Positions 1-7,955 of a stretch of DNA of 42,804 nucleotides are shown here, piece after piece. Source of the stretch: an uncultured Dialister sp. (GTDB lineage Bacteria; Bacillota; Negativicutes; Veillonellales; Dialisteraceae); assembly GCA_900547785.1 (NCBI GenBank), contig URIB01000010.1, forward strand, positions 1-42,804, written 5' to 3'. Numbering within the stretch: the stretch's first letter is position 1; each line of letters begins with the position of its first letter. The translations under genes and the position numbers were made by a program. Below the pieces are notes generated by a model. The model was not told the origin of the DNA and did no database searches. It saw nothing but the letters and a program-made list of their open reading frames with translations.

Positions 1-150
1 ACGGCACTTTTCTTTTGTCAAGTTTTTCTTTCCCTCTTTTTTTACTTTTCTTTTTCCATCTTCTGCCGCATATATAGATAGCAAAAATAAACTCCTGACA
101 TGGATTTATTTGAATATTTATACTCCCCTACCAGTTATACATACAAAACC

Positions 151-182
151 AAACAGGAGGATTTTCATATCTCCTCCTGTTT
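151..182 (-). terminator. phoR terminator, probably bidirectional
   Basis: A perfect 11-bp inverted repeat (151-161 with 172-182, arm AAACAGGAGGA) encloses a 10-nt loop about 50 bases past the phoR stop. T-rich tracts flank it on both strands, so it could stop transcripts from either side. The 150 bases to its left, up to the window edge, show no gene I can support. Confidence 0.75.
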
Positions 183-231
183 TTTATTCTTCGTACTTTA
201 TTTCTAATTTTTCGTAATTTTCTTCACGATA

Positions 232-2109
232 TCATTTCTTCTTTTTTGATTTTTTCGTCTTTTTCTTTTTTTCCTTCGGCTCATTTTGAATTTCTTTTGC
301 AATTTCTTCCACCGCTTCTATCTCCGCCAGTTTTCCGGAATCTCCATCGGCCGCTTCTTGTTTAGCAAGCACTTCGTTATCTTCTTCTGCATTCACATCT
401 TTTTCGCTCATGACGGGAAGCGTAACTGTAAATGTGGCTCCTTCTCCTTCTTTACTGGAAATATGCAAAGTCCCTTTATGTTTTTCTACGATATGTTTGC
501 AGATGGATAATCCGAGTCCGCTTCCGCCTGTCGCTTTATTTCTACTTTCTTCGGCCCTATAAAATCTCTCGAAAATCCGTTCCTGCTTTTCTTCCGGTAT
601 CCCGATCCCCGTATCGGAAACGGTCAGCACCACTTGATCGTCCGATTTAGAAAGTGAAACCGTAATCTGCCCGTTTTCCAGGTTATATTTAACCGCATTA
701 TCCATCAAATTCATAATCAATTCGGAAAGAAGTGCGGGATTGCCATACACATAAAGAGGTATCAGGTTAAGACTCATGGTAATCCCTTTTTTCATAGCCT
801 GAGGGGTAATCAAGTCGCAAGCATATCTGATAAGGCTGGCGATTTCCACCGGTTTCCATTTGATTGTCGTTTCCGTTTCTTCCACTTTGGACAGGTGCAT
901 AATCATATCCACCAAAGACATCATACGATGTGATTCCGTTACAATCCGGCCGGCAAACAGTTTGACATCCTGCTCATTTTGGTACATGCCGTTCGCAATA
1001 ATTTCCGCAAATCCGCTGATGGATGTGAGGGGCGTTTTCAGTTCATGGGATACATTGGCGGAAAATTCCCGTCGCATCTTCTCCGCCATATGGTAAGCGG
1101 TCATATCATGAAACACAAGCAAAAGTCCAGTTTCTTCATCCGACAATTCCGTTTTTGCCGTCGACATGCGGAAGGGGCGTCCAAACAGATTCATTGTATA
1201 TTCATGCCGTCCTTCAGAATGATAGGCTCTGCTGACGGCACGTAAAAAATCTTCATCATGGTATAAGAAAGAAATCCGGCGGAACCTTTTGTTTTTTTCT
1301 ACATGAAATATTTCTTCCGTTTTTATGTTGTAGTCGACAATCTCTCTTTGGCTGTCCAGCAAAATAATGCCGTCGGAGATGGTATCAATGACCGTTCGTA
1401 TCGTATTCCTTTCTTCTTCTATGTCTTCCAGGTAATTTTGAATTTCACCGTGCTGTTCCTTGACTTTATTGATAAGCGGTCGTAATTCGTCATATTCTAC
1501 GGGTAATTCATTCACCGAATCACCGGACATGATTCTTTGTATCAAGTCGCCTACATCATGAATGGGTTTCAATATTTTTTCCGTCCGTCGGTCCGCCGCA
1601 GCGAGGCAACCCACAAAAAAAACAAGGAAGAAAAGAAATATTTCCGGTATGAACCCAGACAAAAAAGCGAAAGAAACCGGTTTGCTTCTTGAAAAGCGGA
1701 GAATCGTGTGATCCGCCGTACGGCACGCTACATAACTTTTGGGGTGTCCATCCGACGATTTCTGTACGATGCCTCCTGCTCCTTCATGAATTGCTTTTTG
1801 TATTTCCGGCATGTCAAGATAATTTCTTCCCAGCGTGTCATCCGTATCATAAAGAATACTTCCTTTTTCCGTCAGCCATACGATATGGATTTCTTCATTA
1901 TTGGCGGCATAGATCACATCCAAATACGTTTTGCTTTCTTCTTTTTCGTCTATAGATACGGCAGCTGCCGCCGTCTGCACCATTTGTGACAATTCTCTGT
2001 TATATTGCTCCTGCAATCCCTGGTAATGCAGTACGGCGGAGAGAATAAACGTCAAAATAATGGAAATAACTCCCATTGCAAGGAGACTTTTATAAATTTG
2101 TGTCCTCAT
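232..2109 (-). CDS. phoR: PhoR-type sensor histidine kinase
   Basis: Membrane histidine kinase that would phosphorylate the adjacent PhoB in response to phosphate limitation signalled through the Pst transporter. In order: TM1 (about 8-28), an extracytoplasmic sensor loop (30-145), TM2 (about 148-171), HAMP (172-225), a short coiled coil, a PAS domain (235-340), and HisKA with H355 in SHELKTPL. The ATPase follows with N-box (NLMDNAVKYN, 467-476), G1 (SDTGIGIP, 498-505), F-box (IFERFYRA) and G2 (GGSGLGLS, 528-535). The start is preceded by AAGGTG and lies 14 bases after phoB, so the two are co-transcribed. Oddity: after the kinase core ends near residue 567, an acidic stretch leads into a tail of almost pure lysine (residues 611-625). 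The family is clear; the PhoR assignment rests on the pst neighbours. Confidence 0.9.
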   Translation of the reverse strand: MRTQIYKSLLAMGVISIILTFILSAVLHYQGLQEQYNRELSQMVQTAAAAVSIDEKEESKTYLDVIYAANNEEIHIVWLTEKGSILYDTDDTLGRNYLDMPEIQKAIHEGAGGIVQKSSDGHPKSYVACRTADHTILRFSRSKPVSFAFLSGFIPEIFLFFLVFFVGCLAAADRRTEKILKPIHDVGDLIQRIMSGDSVNELPVEYDELRPLINKVKEQHGEIQNYLEDIEEERNTIRTVIDTISDGIILLDSQREIVDYNIKTEEIFHVEKNKRFRRISFLYHDEDFLRAVSRAYHSEGRHEYTMNLFGRPFRMSTAKTELSDEETGLLLVFHDMTAYHMAEKMRREFSANVSHELKTPLTSISGFAEIIANGMYQNEQDVKLFAGRIVTESHRMMSLVDMIMHLSKVEETETTIKWKPVEIASLIRYACDLITPQAMKKGITMSLNLIPLYVYGNPALLSELIMNLMDNAVKYNLENGQITVSLSKSDDQVVLTVSDTGIGIPEEKQERIFERFYRAEESRNKATGGSGLGLSICKHIVEKHKGTLHISSKEGEGATFTVTLPVMSEKDVNAEEDNEVLAKQEAADGDSGKLAEIEAVEEIAKEIQNEPKEKKKKTKKSKKKK

Positions 2110-2123
2110 AGCTCACCTTTTTA

Positions 2124-2810
2124 TCATTTTCTATCACCCAAACGGTATCCCACACCGCGAACCGTACGTATCGCCGCTCCTTCTTCTCCAAGCTTTTGGC
2201 GAAGACTCATGATGTGCATGTCAATCGTACGGCTTTCCATTTCAAAGGGGGAATCCCAAACCGCCTGCATGATCTGGTCCCGGGAAAGAACGATTCCTTT
2301 ATTTAATATCAAATAACAAAGCAAGTCAAACTCTTTTAGCGTGAGCTGTATTTCTTTTCCTCTGACGATGACTGCATGTTGTTCCTGATTCACATAAATC
2401 TCTCTATATGACAGATTTTCCGCTTTCTTTTCTACCGTTTTTTTACTTCTCCGCATGACGGAACGGATACGGGAGAGAAGCTCCATAATCCCGAACGGCT
2501 TCGTCACATAATCATCAGCGCCGATGTCAAGTCCTCTTACCACATCAAATTCACTTGTCTTTGCGGTCATCATAATAACGGGAATGGATTCTTCCTCCTT
2601 ATGCGCTCTTATTTTCTTTAAAATAGTCAATCCGTCTTCGCCGGGAAGCATGATATCCAGTAATATCAAATCAGGAATGGCTGTTTTCAATCCTTTATAA
2701 AATTCTTCCGCTGAACGGAATCCCTCGACTTTATAGCCTTGTCCGCGAAGTGCATATCCCACCAATTCACGGATGCTTTCATCATCTTCTACGCAGTAAA
2801 TAAGTGCCAT
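2124..2810 (-). CDS. phoB: PhoB-type OmpR-family response regulator
   Basis: DNA-binding response regulator, 228 residues from the start chosen here. The receiver domain has the acidic pair D9-D10, phospho-acceptor D52 (LLDIMLPGEDG), T82 and K104 in YVTKPFG. A winged-helix DNA-binding domain (about 130-228) ends in RTVRGVGYRLG. The ATG at 2810 has AAGGGGGAG at good spacing. An upstream in-frame ATG at 2840 would add 10 residues but has no ribosome site. It follows pstB after 100 bases containing a weak hairpin and precedes phoR by 14 bases. Expected role: activation of the pst promoter, where 11-12-bp spaced TTAC repeats are seen. Confidence 0.9.
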   Translation of the reverse strand: MALIYCVEDDESIRELVGYALRGQGYKVEGFRSAEEFYKGLKTAIPDLILLDIMLPGEDGLTILKKIRAHKEEESIPVIMMTAKTSEFDVVRGLDIGADDYVTKPFGIMELLSRIRSVMRRSKKTVEKKAENLSYREIYVNQEQHAVIVRGKEIQLTLKEFDLLCYLILNKGIVLSRDQIMQAVWDSPFEMESRTIDMHIMSLRQKLGEEGAAIRTVRGVGYRLGDRK

Positions 2811-2856
2811 ATTCTCCCCCTTGCTCATGCCCGCTTCCATACAAATAGGCTAAAAT

Positions 2857-2882
2857 CCGGCAGGGATAGGTCCGACTGCCGG
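2857..2882 (-). terminator. hairpin between pstB and phoB (weak terminator or attenuator)
   Basis: A 7-bp stem CCGGCAG/CTGCCGG with a 12-nt loop lies between the pstB stop and the phoB start. On the minus strand it is followed by only a short ATTTTA run. It may reduce, but probably not abolish, read-through from pst into phoBR. Confidence 0.45.
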
Positions 2883-2912
2883 TATTTCATTTTATTCAAT
2901 TATACTACAGGT

Positions 2913-3728
2913 TTAACCAAAATTCCCTGACACATAACGAATGGTTCTTTCTTTTTGAGGATTTTCAAAAATCTGTTCCGTTTCTCCATATTCAACCATT
3001 TCTCCCAGATAGAAAAATGCTGTTTTATCGGCGATACGTTGTGCCTGCTGCATATTATGGGTGACCATGATCACTGTATATTTCTTTTGTAATTCTTTTG
3101 CCAATTCTTCGATATGAGCTGTGGAAACGGGATCCAGCGCCGATGTCGCTTCGTCCATAAGAAGCACTTCCGGTTCGACGGCAAGTGCACGGGCTATGCA
3201 AAGACGCTGTTGTTGTCCGCCGGAAAGTCCCAGCGCCGATTTTTTCAGACGGTCTTTTAGTTCATCCCAAATCGCCGCCTGACGGAGGCTCGTTTCTACG
3301 ATTTCATCCAAATCGTCTTTTTTGGTAACCCCTTTCAGTCGCGGGCCGTATGCTACATTATCGTATACGCTTTTAGGAAAGGGATTCGGCTGTTGGAAAA
3401 CCATGCCCACATGACGGCGAAGCACAATCGGATCGATCTCTTTATATGCATCGACGCCGTTCAATAAAATATGACCTTCCACACGGCAGCAGGGAATCAA
3501 ATCATTCATACGGTTCAGCACTCTTAAGAATGTGGATTTACCGCAGCCTGAAGGACCTATCAATGCGGTAATTCTATTCTTTTCAATCCGCAAATCTACT
3601 TTTTTCAGGGCCTGAAAATTTCCGTAGTATAAGTCGACGTTATTGCAAGAAAAGCTGATGTCGGAATACATGGAAATGGCAGGGCTCTGTGCCGGTATCG
3701 TCATTGTTGCCAAATTATCGTGGATCAT
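2913..3728 (-). CDS. pstB: Phosphate ABC transporter ATP-binding protein PstB
   Basis: Cytoplasmic ATPase of the high-affinity phosphate importer PstSCAB, 271 residues. It shows Walker A GPSGCGKST, Q-loop FQQPNPFPKSVYDN, signature LSGGQQQRLCIARAL, Walker B LLMDEATSALD and the switch His in MVTHNMQQA. The PNPFP and RVLNRMNDL segments are typical of PstB rather than other ABC ATPases. The ATG shares one base with the pstA stop (TAATG), indicating translational coupling, and has GGGGGAG eight bases upstream inside pstA. No phoU follows; the next gene is phoB. Confidence 0.95.
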   Translation of the reverse strand: MIHDNLATMTIPAQSPAISMYSDISFSCNNVDLYYGNFQALKKVDLRIEKNRITALIGPSGCGKSTFLRVLNRMNDLIPCCRVEGHILLNGVDAYKEIDPIVLRRHVGMVFQQPNPFPKSVYDNVAYGPRLKGVTKKDDLDEIVETSLRQAAIWDELKDRLKKSALGLSGGQQQRLCIARALAVEPEVLLMDEATSALDPVSTAHIEELAKELQKKYTVIMVTHNMQQAQRIADKTAFFYLGEMVEYGETEQIFENPQKERTIRYVSGNFG

Positions 3729-4654
3729 TATGCTTTCTCCCCCTCGGTTTTCTTTGTCACATGATGACTTACATATCTTGCCCCTATACTGAAGGCAAGG
3801 ACCATAATCATTAAAACGGCCGATGCTGCAGCAGCCACATCCGCCGCATTAGCTGCCGTGGCCTCTGTACGGGAAGCCCATACCTGGAGAGAAAGTGTTT
3901 CTCCCGGGCGGAACGGATTCAAAGGGCAGACCGGTGATGTCACATCCCAGACCGTCCATACGATATCCGTACTCATACCTGCGGTATACAAGAGAGCCGC
4001 CGCTTCTCCAAATCCTCTTCCTGCCGCTAAAATCACTCCTGTCATAACCGGTGCTACGGAAGCGGGAAGCATGACGTGCCAAATGGTTTCAAAATGAGTG
4101 GCTCCCAAAGCAAGACTTCCTTCCTTATACCCGGCAGGTAAAGATTTCAGTGCATCATAAGTCGTTGTTGTAATGAGCGGCAAAGAAAGAATCGATACCG
4201 CCAATGCTCCGGCAAAAAGATTCCACTGTGCGTGAATCATGATGATGAATACCAAATATCCGAAGAGTCCGACTACGATAGAAGGAAGAGATGACAGTGT
4301 TTCAATGGCAATCCGCAGCGAATCGGTCATACGTCCCGGAGAGGCATGCTCTGCCATATAAACGCCTGCCGCCACTCCGACAGGTACCGAGATGATAAGC
4401 GACAAGATGACCAGGTAGACCGTATTGAAGAACTGGTTTCCGATTCCACTCGGACCGAATGAAAATATGTCCGGGCTGAATGCTTTAACGCCGCCCCATA
4501 TGACATACCCCGTAAAAGCAATAAGAAGTAAGACAAACGCACCGGATATGAGATAAAAGGCAGTCGTTGCGGCTTTATCGGCCCATTGTGCATGTTTCAG
4601 CGAAGAGTCCACTTCGCGGAGACGGTTTTCATCTCCGTTAGCATAGGCTTTCAT
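3728..4654 (-). CDS. pstA: Phosphate ABC transporter permease PstA
   Basis: Inner-membrane permease subunit of PstSCAB, 308 residues. A cytoplasmic N-terminus of about 30 residues is followed by six predicted hydrophobic segments. The EAA coupling loop contacting PstB is visible as EGSLALGATHFETIWHVMLP. Its ATG overlaps the pstC stop by one base (TGATG), and the ribosome site GGAGG lies within the end of pstC. Residues after the DVTSPVCPLNP segment form a longer extracytoplasmic loop than in many PstA proteins. Confidence 0.94.
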   Translation of the reverse strand: MKAYANGDENRLREVDSSLKHAQWADKAATTAFYLISGAFVLLLIAFTGYVIWGGVKAFSPDIFSFGPSGIGNQFFNTVYLVILSLIISVPVGVAAGVYMAEHASPGRMTDSLRIAIETLSSLPSIVVGLFGYLVFIIMIHAQWNLFAGALAVSILSLPLITTTTYDALKSLPAGYKEGSLALGATHFETIWHVMLPASVAPVMTGVILAAGRGFGEAAALLYTAGMSTDIVWTVWDVTSPVCPLNPFRPGETLSLQVWASRTEATAANAADVAAAASAVLMIMVLAFSIGARYVSHHVTKKTEGEKA

Positions 4655-5565
4655 CAGGCAGCGGCCTCCTTTTTAGCTGACAAAGCGTGAATAATCAAAA
4701 TAAAAAGCAGGGAAATTATAAAAAGGAGTAGTGCCATAGACCAAAGTGCCGCATTAAATTCGCCGCCGTCCATAGCACCGCCCATATCCGAAGCAATCGC
4801 AGCGGTCAAATTATTTGTCGGCGCAAGCAAACTTTTCGGAAAGGCTTTCATTTTTCCGATGACCATAGCCACGGCAAGCGCTTCCCCGAATGCACGGGCA
4901 AGCCCCAGCACAATAGCGGTTAAAATTCCCGGAAGTGCCGCCGGAAGTAATACCCGGTAAAGCATCTGCCACCGGGTCGATCCGAGCCCGTAAGCACCTT
5001 CAATATATTTCTGATTGACACTCCGTATCGCATCTGCTGAAACGGAAGTAATCGTCGGATAAATCATGACAGATAATACAACCGCCGCCGCTAAAACGGA
5101 TTGTCCGTGAGGCAAATCAAATATTTTTTGCAAAAACGGAACCAATACGACAAGCCCGACCCAGCCGTAAACGACAGAAGGAATACCGACAAATATTTCT
5201 ACAGCGGGACGTATAATTTTTTCTCCCAGTGACGGGGAAATTTGAGTCATAAATATGGCCGTCGAAAGACTGAACGGCACAGAAATCACTAAGGCGACCG
5301 TGCAGGTTAAGATGGATCCCCAGATAAAAACAGCCGCTCCTACGCGGCCTCCGCCCGTTTCCGTATCTGACGGCTTCCAATCGGAAGAAAACAGAAACTC
5401 CGACACGGAATGGTCAAACTGAGTAAAAGTCTGCATGCCCTTTGCAAGCAGGAAAGCCCCTATGGCAATCGTCAATACAATGAGAAAAAGTCCGCATAAT
5501 GTGGAAATACTTTTCCCAAAATATTCTCTCTTAAACATCTGCTCCTGCTTGACATGACCGCCCAT
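4654..5565 (-). CDS. pstC: Phosphate ABC transporter permease PstC
   Basis: Second permease subunit of PstSCAB, 303 residues from the start chosen here. It has about six hydrophobic segments and an EAA-type loop EGAYGLGSTRWQMLYRVLLP, followed by the PstC-like stretch GLARAFGEALAVAMVIG. The ATG at 5565 is preceded by AAAGGAG with seven-base spacing. An in-frame ATG at 5586 lacks a ribosome site and would add seven residues. It follows pstS after about 88 bases and overlaps pstA by one base. Confidence 0.94.
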   Translation of the reverse strand: MGGHVKQEQMFKREYFGKSISTLCGLFLIVLTIAIGAFLLAKGMQTFTQFDHSVSEFLFSSDWKPSDTETGGGRVGAAVFIWGSILTCTVALVISVPFSLSTAIFMTQISPSLGEKIIRPAVEIFVGIPSVVYGWVGLVVLVPFLQKIFDLPHGQSVLAAAVVLSVMIYPTITSVSADAIRSVNQKYIEGAYGLGSTRWQMLYRVLLPAALPGILTAIVLGLARAFGEALAVAMVIGKMKAFPKSLLAPTNNLTAAIASDMGGAMDGGEFNAALWSMALLLFIISLLFILIIHALSAKKEAAA

Positions 5566-5653
5566 ACAATCTCCTTTTTGTCCCATATACCGGAAAGGCA
5601 GTCGTATGCATACGGCCGCTTATTTTCCGGATATATTCTTATTTAAACTTCTC

Positions 5654-6541
5654 TTATTTTTGTTTCATCTTGCTGCTTACACCGTAGCCCTGTTTTTCGA
5701 TTTCCACACCGTACTCATCAGAAACTACATAATCGAGGAATGCTTTCACGGCACCTGTGGGTTCTCCTTTTGTATACATATGTTCATATCCCCATACCGG
5801 ATAGGTACCGTTGTATGTATTTTCCAAAGTCGGCATTACACCGTCAATTCCGATAGCTGCTACGTCTTTGTTATTCACCAGATAAGAAAGTGCGATATAG
5901 CCGATTGCACCCTTAGTTTGGGAAATACTCTGAAGCAGTGTACCGGAATCATCGGTTTCCAGTGATTTATTCGATGCCTCTTCCTTTCCTGCCAATGCCA
6001 ACTCCGTAAAGAGTGCACGTGTGCCGGATGTGGAAGGACGGGTCACGAGGATGATTTCCTGGTCGGGACCGCCGACATCTTTCCAGTTGGTAATTTTAGC
6101 CGTAAATACACCCTGGAGCTGTGCTTTGGTCAGACTCTTTACGGTTGCTCCGATATCCTTATGAACAATCGGCGCTACCGTCAATACACAAACCTTGTGA
6201 TCGACCAGGTCTTTTGCCTTGTCTGCAGGAAGTTTTTTAGAAGCTTCTACATCAGAATTTCCAATATTGACCGTACCTTCTGCCACCTGCTTCAATCCTG
6301 TCCCCGAACCGCCACCATTTAATGTGAGAGATACCTCCGGATTTTTCACCTTAAATTTAGCAGCCGCATCTTTGGCAAGCGGAAGCAGTGCGGAAGAACC
6401 TGAAATAGTAACCGAACCTGTAATCTTACTTCCTGCCGAAGATTTTCCGTCTTTCTTTGCCGTGTCACTTCCTCCGCAACCGGCAGCCGTTAATAATACA
6501 GCAGATGTTACTGCTACGAGAGTCAACTTCTTTACATTCAT
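5654..6541 (-). CDS. pstS: Phosphate-binding lipoprotein PstS
   Basis: Extracytoplasmic phosphate receptor that feeds the PstCA channel, 295 residues. A lipoprotein signal with lipobox LTAAGC puts the acylated cysteine at residue 22. Phosphate-contacting motifs typical of PstS are present: ISGSSALLPL near the start, GGGSGTGLKQV, and the STSGTR segment. First gene of the pst operon, with a strong AAGGAGGAG ribosome site and a Pho-box-like promoter 75-125 bases upstream. In Gram-negative-type envelopes PstS is periplasmic; here the lipobox implies membrane anchoring. Confidence 0.95.
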   Translation of the reverse strand: MNVKKLTLVAVTSAVLLTAAGCGGSDTAKKDGKSSAGSKITGSVTISGSSALLPLAKDAAAKFKVKNPEVSLTLNGGGSGTGLKQVAEGTVNIGNSDVEASKKLPADKAKDLVDHKVCVLTVAPIVHKDIGATVKSLTKAQLQGVFTAKITNWKDVGGPDQEIILVTRPSTSGTRALFTELALAGKEEASNKSLETDDSGTLLQSISQTKGAIGYIALSYLVNNKDVAAIGIDGVMPTLENTYNGTYPVWGYEHMYTKGEPTGAVKAFLDYVVSDEYGVEIEKQGYGVSSKMKQK

Positions 6542-6614
6542 TTTCTCCTCCTTAGGAAATACATTTTACTGTATCTCCAGTGTACGGAACGTGTGTAAAA
6601 GTTCTATAGACAAG

Positions 6615-6664
6615 ATTGTATACTTTTCGTCCAGTTTGTAATTTTTAAGTAAAACGTACCGTAA
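6615..6664 (-). promoter_or_regulatory. Pho-box-like promoter of pstS
   Basis: On the minus strand three TTAC motifs lie at 6661-6664, 6649-6652 and 6638-6641, spaced 12 and 11 bases, the helical periodicity of PhoB/PhoP direct repeats. The last repeat (TTACAA) sits where a -35 would be, 15 bases before a -10 TACAAT (6615-6620), as in PhoB-activated promoters. Transcription would start about 65-70 bases before the pstS ATG. Confidence 0.55.
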
Positions 6665-6939
6665 GATTTACATGCCTCTTCATAAAAATATTTAAACTAT
6701 GCTGCCCATATATCCATAAAGCAAAAGACACCTTTCTACACAAAAAAGATGTCTGTAACAGAGAACATGAAAAGCCATGCATATATTTAATTTTTGCTTT
6801 ATTTTTCAAAATTTCCGGTCTTTATTTTAGAGCTGCACTCATCCTGCCACACCTTGTAAACGCAACATGCCTGCCCTATGGCATATGGCAAATCTTACGT
6901 ATTATTTCCCGTAATCCTCCCCCATGAATAAAAAAATAA
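6665..6939. other. gene-less stretch upstream of the pst promoter
   Basis: This AT-rich stretch lies between the DUF1292 terminator and the Pho-box region. No open frame with a ribosome site, no strong inverted repeat and no tRNA-like structure was seen on either strand. Confidence 0.5.
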
Positions 6940-6966
6940 GCGCAACCCGATTCTTTCCGGTTACGC
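6940..6966 (-). terminator. terminator of the alaS-ireB-ruvX-DUF1292 operon
   Basis: The near-perfect stem GCGTAACC/GGTTGCGC on the minus strand is followed by TTATTTTTTATT. It lies 14 bases after the stop of the last gene of the cluster. Confidence 0.85.
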
Positions 6967-6979
6967 TCTTTCTTTTGTC

Positions 6980-7240
6980 TTACATTTCATTATAAATAGA
7001 TGCCACGGCATCATATTCTTCATCAGTAGGCGGTACGTACTCCGCTTCTCCCGATGCATCGGTTTCTATTCTTGCCAAAATAATTTCCGGGTCGGATTGT
7101 TCCTCTTCCGTCTGCGGAACAGCTACAAGAACGGCAAATTGCTTGCCTGCAAAAGGAATCATGATATCCTGGACATATTCTTTTTCTTCTCCGTCCGGCC
7201 CCGTCACTATAATGATAATCGGTTCTTCTTGTTCACTCAT
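6980..7240 (-). CDS. DUF1292 family protein
   Basis: Small acidic protein of 86 residues whose composition and position match the DUF1292 (YrzB-like) family, commonly found last in the alaS-ireB-ruvX cluster of Firmicutes. It has no signal peptide or membrane segment. The visible pattern is a beta-rich core (IIIIVTGPDGEEKEY, then FAVLVAVPQ) followed by an acidic C-terminus. Function of the family is unknown. It starts four bases after the ruvX stop and is followed by the operon terminator. Confidence 0.8.
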   Translation of the reverse strand: MSEQEEPIIIIVTGPDGEEKEYVQDIMIPFAGKQFAVLVAVPQTEEEQSDPEIILARIETDASGEAEYVPPTDEEYDAVASIYNEM

Positions 7241-7244
7241 TGTA

Positions 7245-7673
7245 TTATCCTTTATTTTTTAACGCCAAATGTTGCAGATATCCTTCTAAAATAGCCACCG
7301 CCGCCATTTTATCAATTACTTTTTTTCGCTTTTTCCGGCTTACATCGGCAGCAATTAATTGCTTTTCCGCCATCACCGTTGTCAGCCGCTCGTCCCAAAA
7401 ATGATAAGGAATATCCGGAAAAGCCGCTGCCAGTTCAAGAGCAAATTCTTCGGTCTTTTCCGCTCTCATTCCTTTTGTCCCGTTCATATTGAGAGGCATT
7501 CCGATCACAAACTCTTCCACCTTATATGCATCAGTCAGCTCCCGAAGACGGACAAAATCTTTTTCTCGTGTCGTATGACGGATTGTTTCCAATCCCTGGG
7601 CGGTCCAGCCGAATACATCACTCACGGCAACGCCGATGGTCTGTGAACCCACATCGAGACTCATAATCCGCAT
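7245..7673 (-). CDS. ruvX: RuvX/YqgF family Holliday-junction resolvase-like protein
   Basis: RNase-H-fold nuclease of the YqgF/RuvX family, implicated in junction resolution and in 16S rRNA 5-prime processing in E. coli. Length 142, usual for the family. Motifs: N-terminal MSLDVGSQTIGVAVSD with the first catalytic Asp, VIGMPLNMNGT, WDERLTTVMAE with the second acidic site, and KVIDKMAAVAILEGYL with the third Asp. It sits one base after ireB and four before DUF1292, so it is translated as part of one transcript. Confidence 0.93.
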   Translation of the reverse strand: MRIMSLDVGSQTIGVAVSDVFGWTAQGLETIRHTTREKDFVRLRELTDAYKVEEFVIGMPLNMNGTKGMRAEKTEEFALELAAAFPDIPYHFWDERLTTVMAEKQLIAADVSRKKRKKVIDKMAAVAILEGYLQHLALKNKG

Positions 7674-7674
7674 A

Positions 7675-7941
7675 TCAAAGTCCCTTGTGCTTTACATAAA
7701 AGCGGACCAGTTCTTCCACCAGTTCGTCCCGTTCTATACCGGAAACCAATTTCCGCGCTTCATGCTTACTGGTGATATAGGTGGGTTCTCCCGAAACCAG
7801 ATATCCTACAAGCTGTACCGTCGGGTTATGACCCGCTTCTTTTAATGCACCGTACACTTCATTCAATATCATGGCCGCTTGGGTATTTTCTCCTTCGTCA
7901 GCGCCGCGATCAAATAAAATGGTTTCATCTGAAACTGACAT
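7675..7941 (-). CDS. ireB: IreB family regulatory phosphoprotein (UPF0297)
   Basis: 88 residues, matching the IreB/YrzL (DUF965) family: LNEVYGALKEAGHNPTVQLV, then GYLVSGEPTYITSKHEAR and ERDELVEELVRFYVKHK are hallmark segments. In enterococci IreB is a substrate of the PASTA kinase IreK and affects cephalosporin tolerance; whether that holds here is unknown. Located 14 bases after alaS and one base before ruvX. The N-terminal segment is slightly more acidic than usual. Confidence 0.92.
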   Translation of the reverse strand: MSVSDETILFDRGADEGENTQAAMILNEVYGALKEAGHNPTVQLVGYLVSGEPTYITSKHEARKLVSGIERDELVEELVRFYVKHKGL

Positions 7942-7955
7942 CGTGATATCCTCCT

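Noticed and set aside
2811..2840. Upstream ATG of phoB
   Set aside because: No ribosome site, whereas the ATG at 2810 has a strong one and gives the canonical receiver-domain start.
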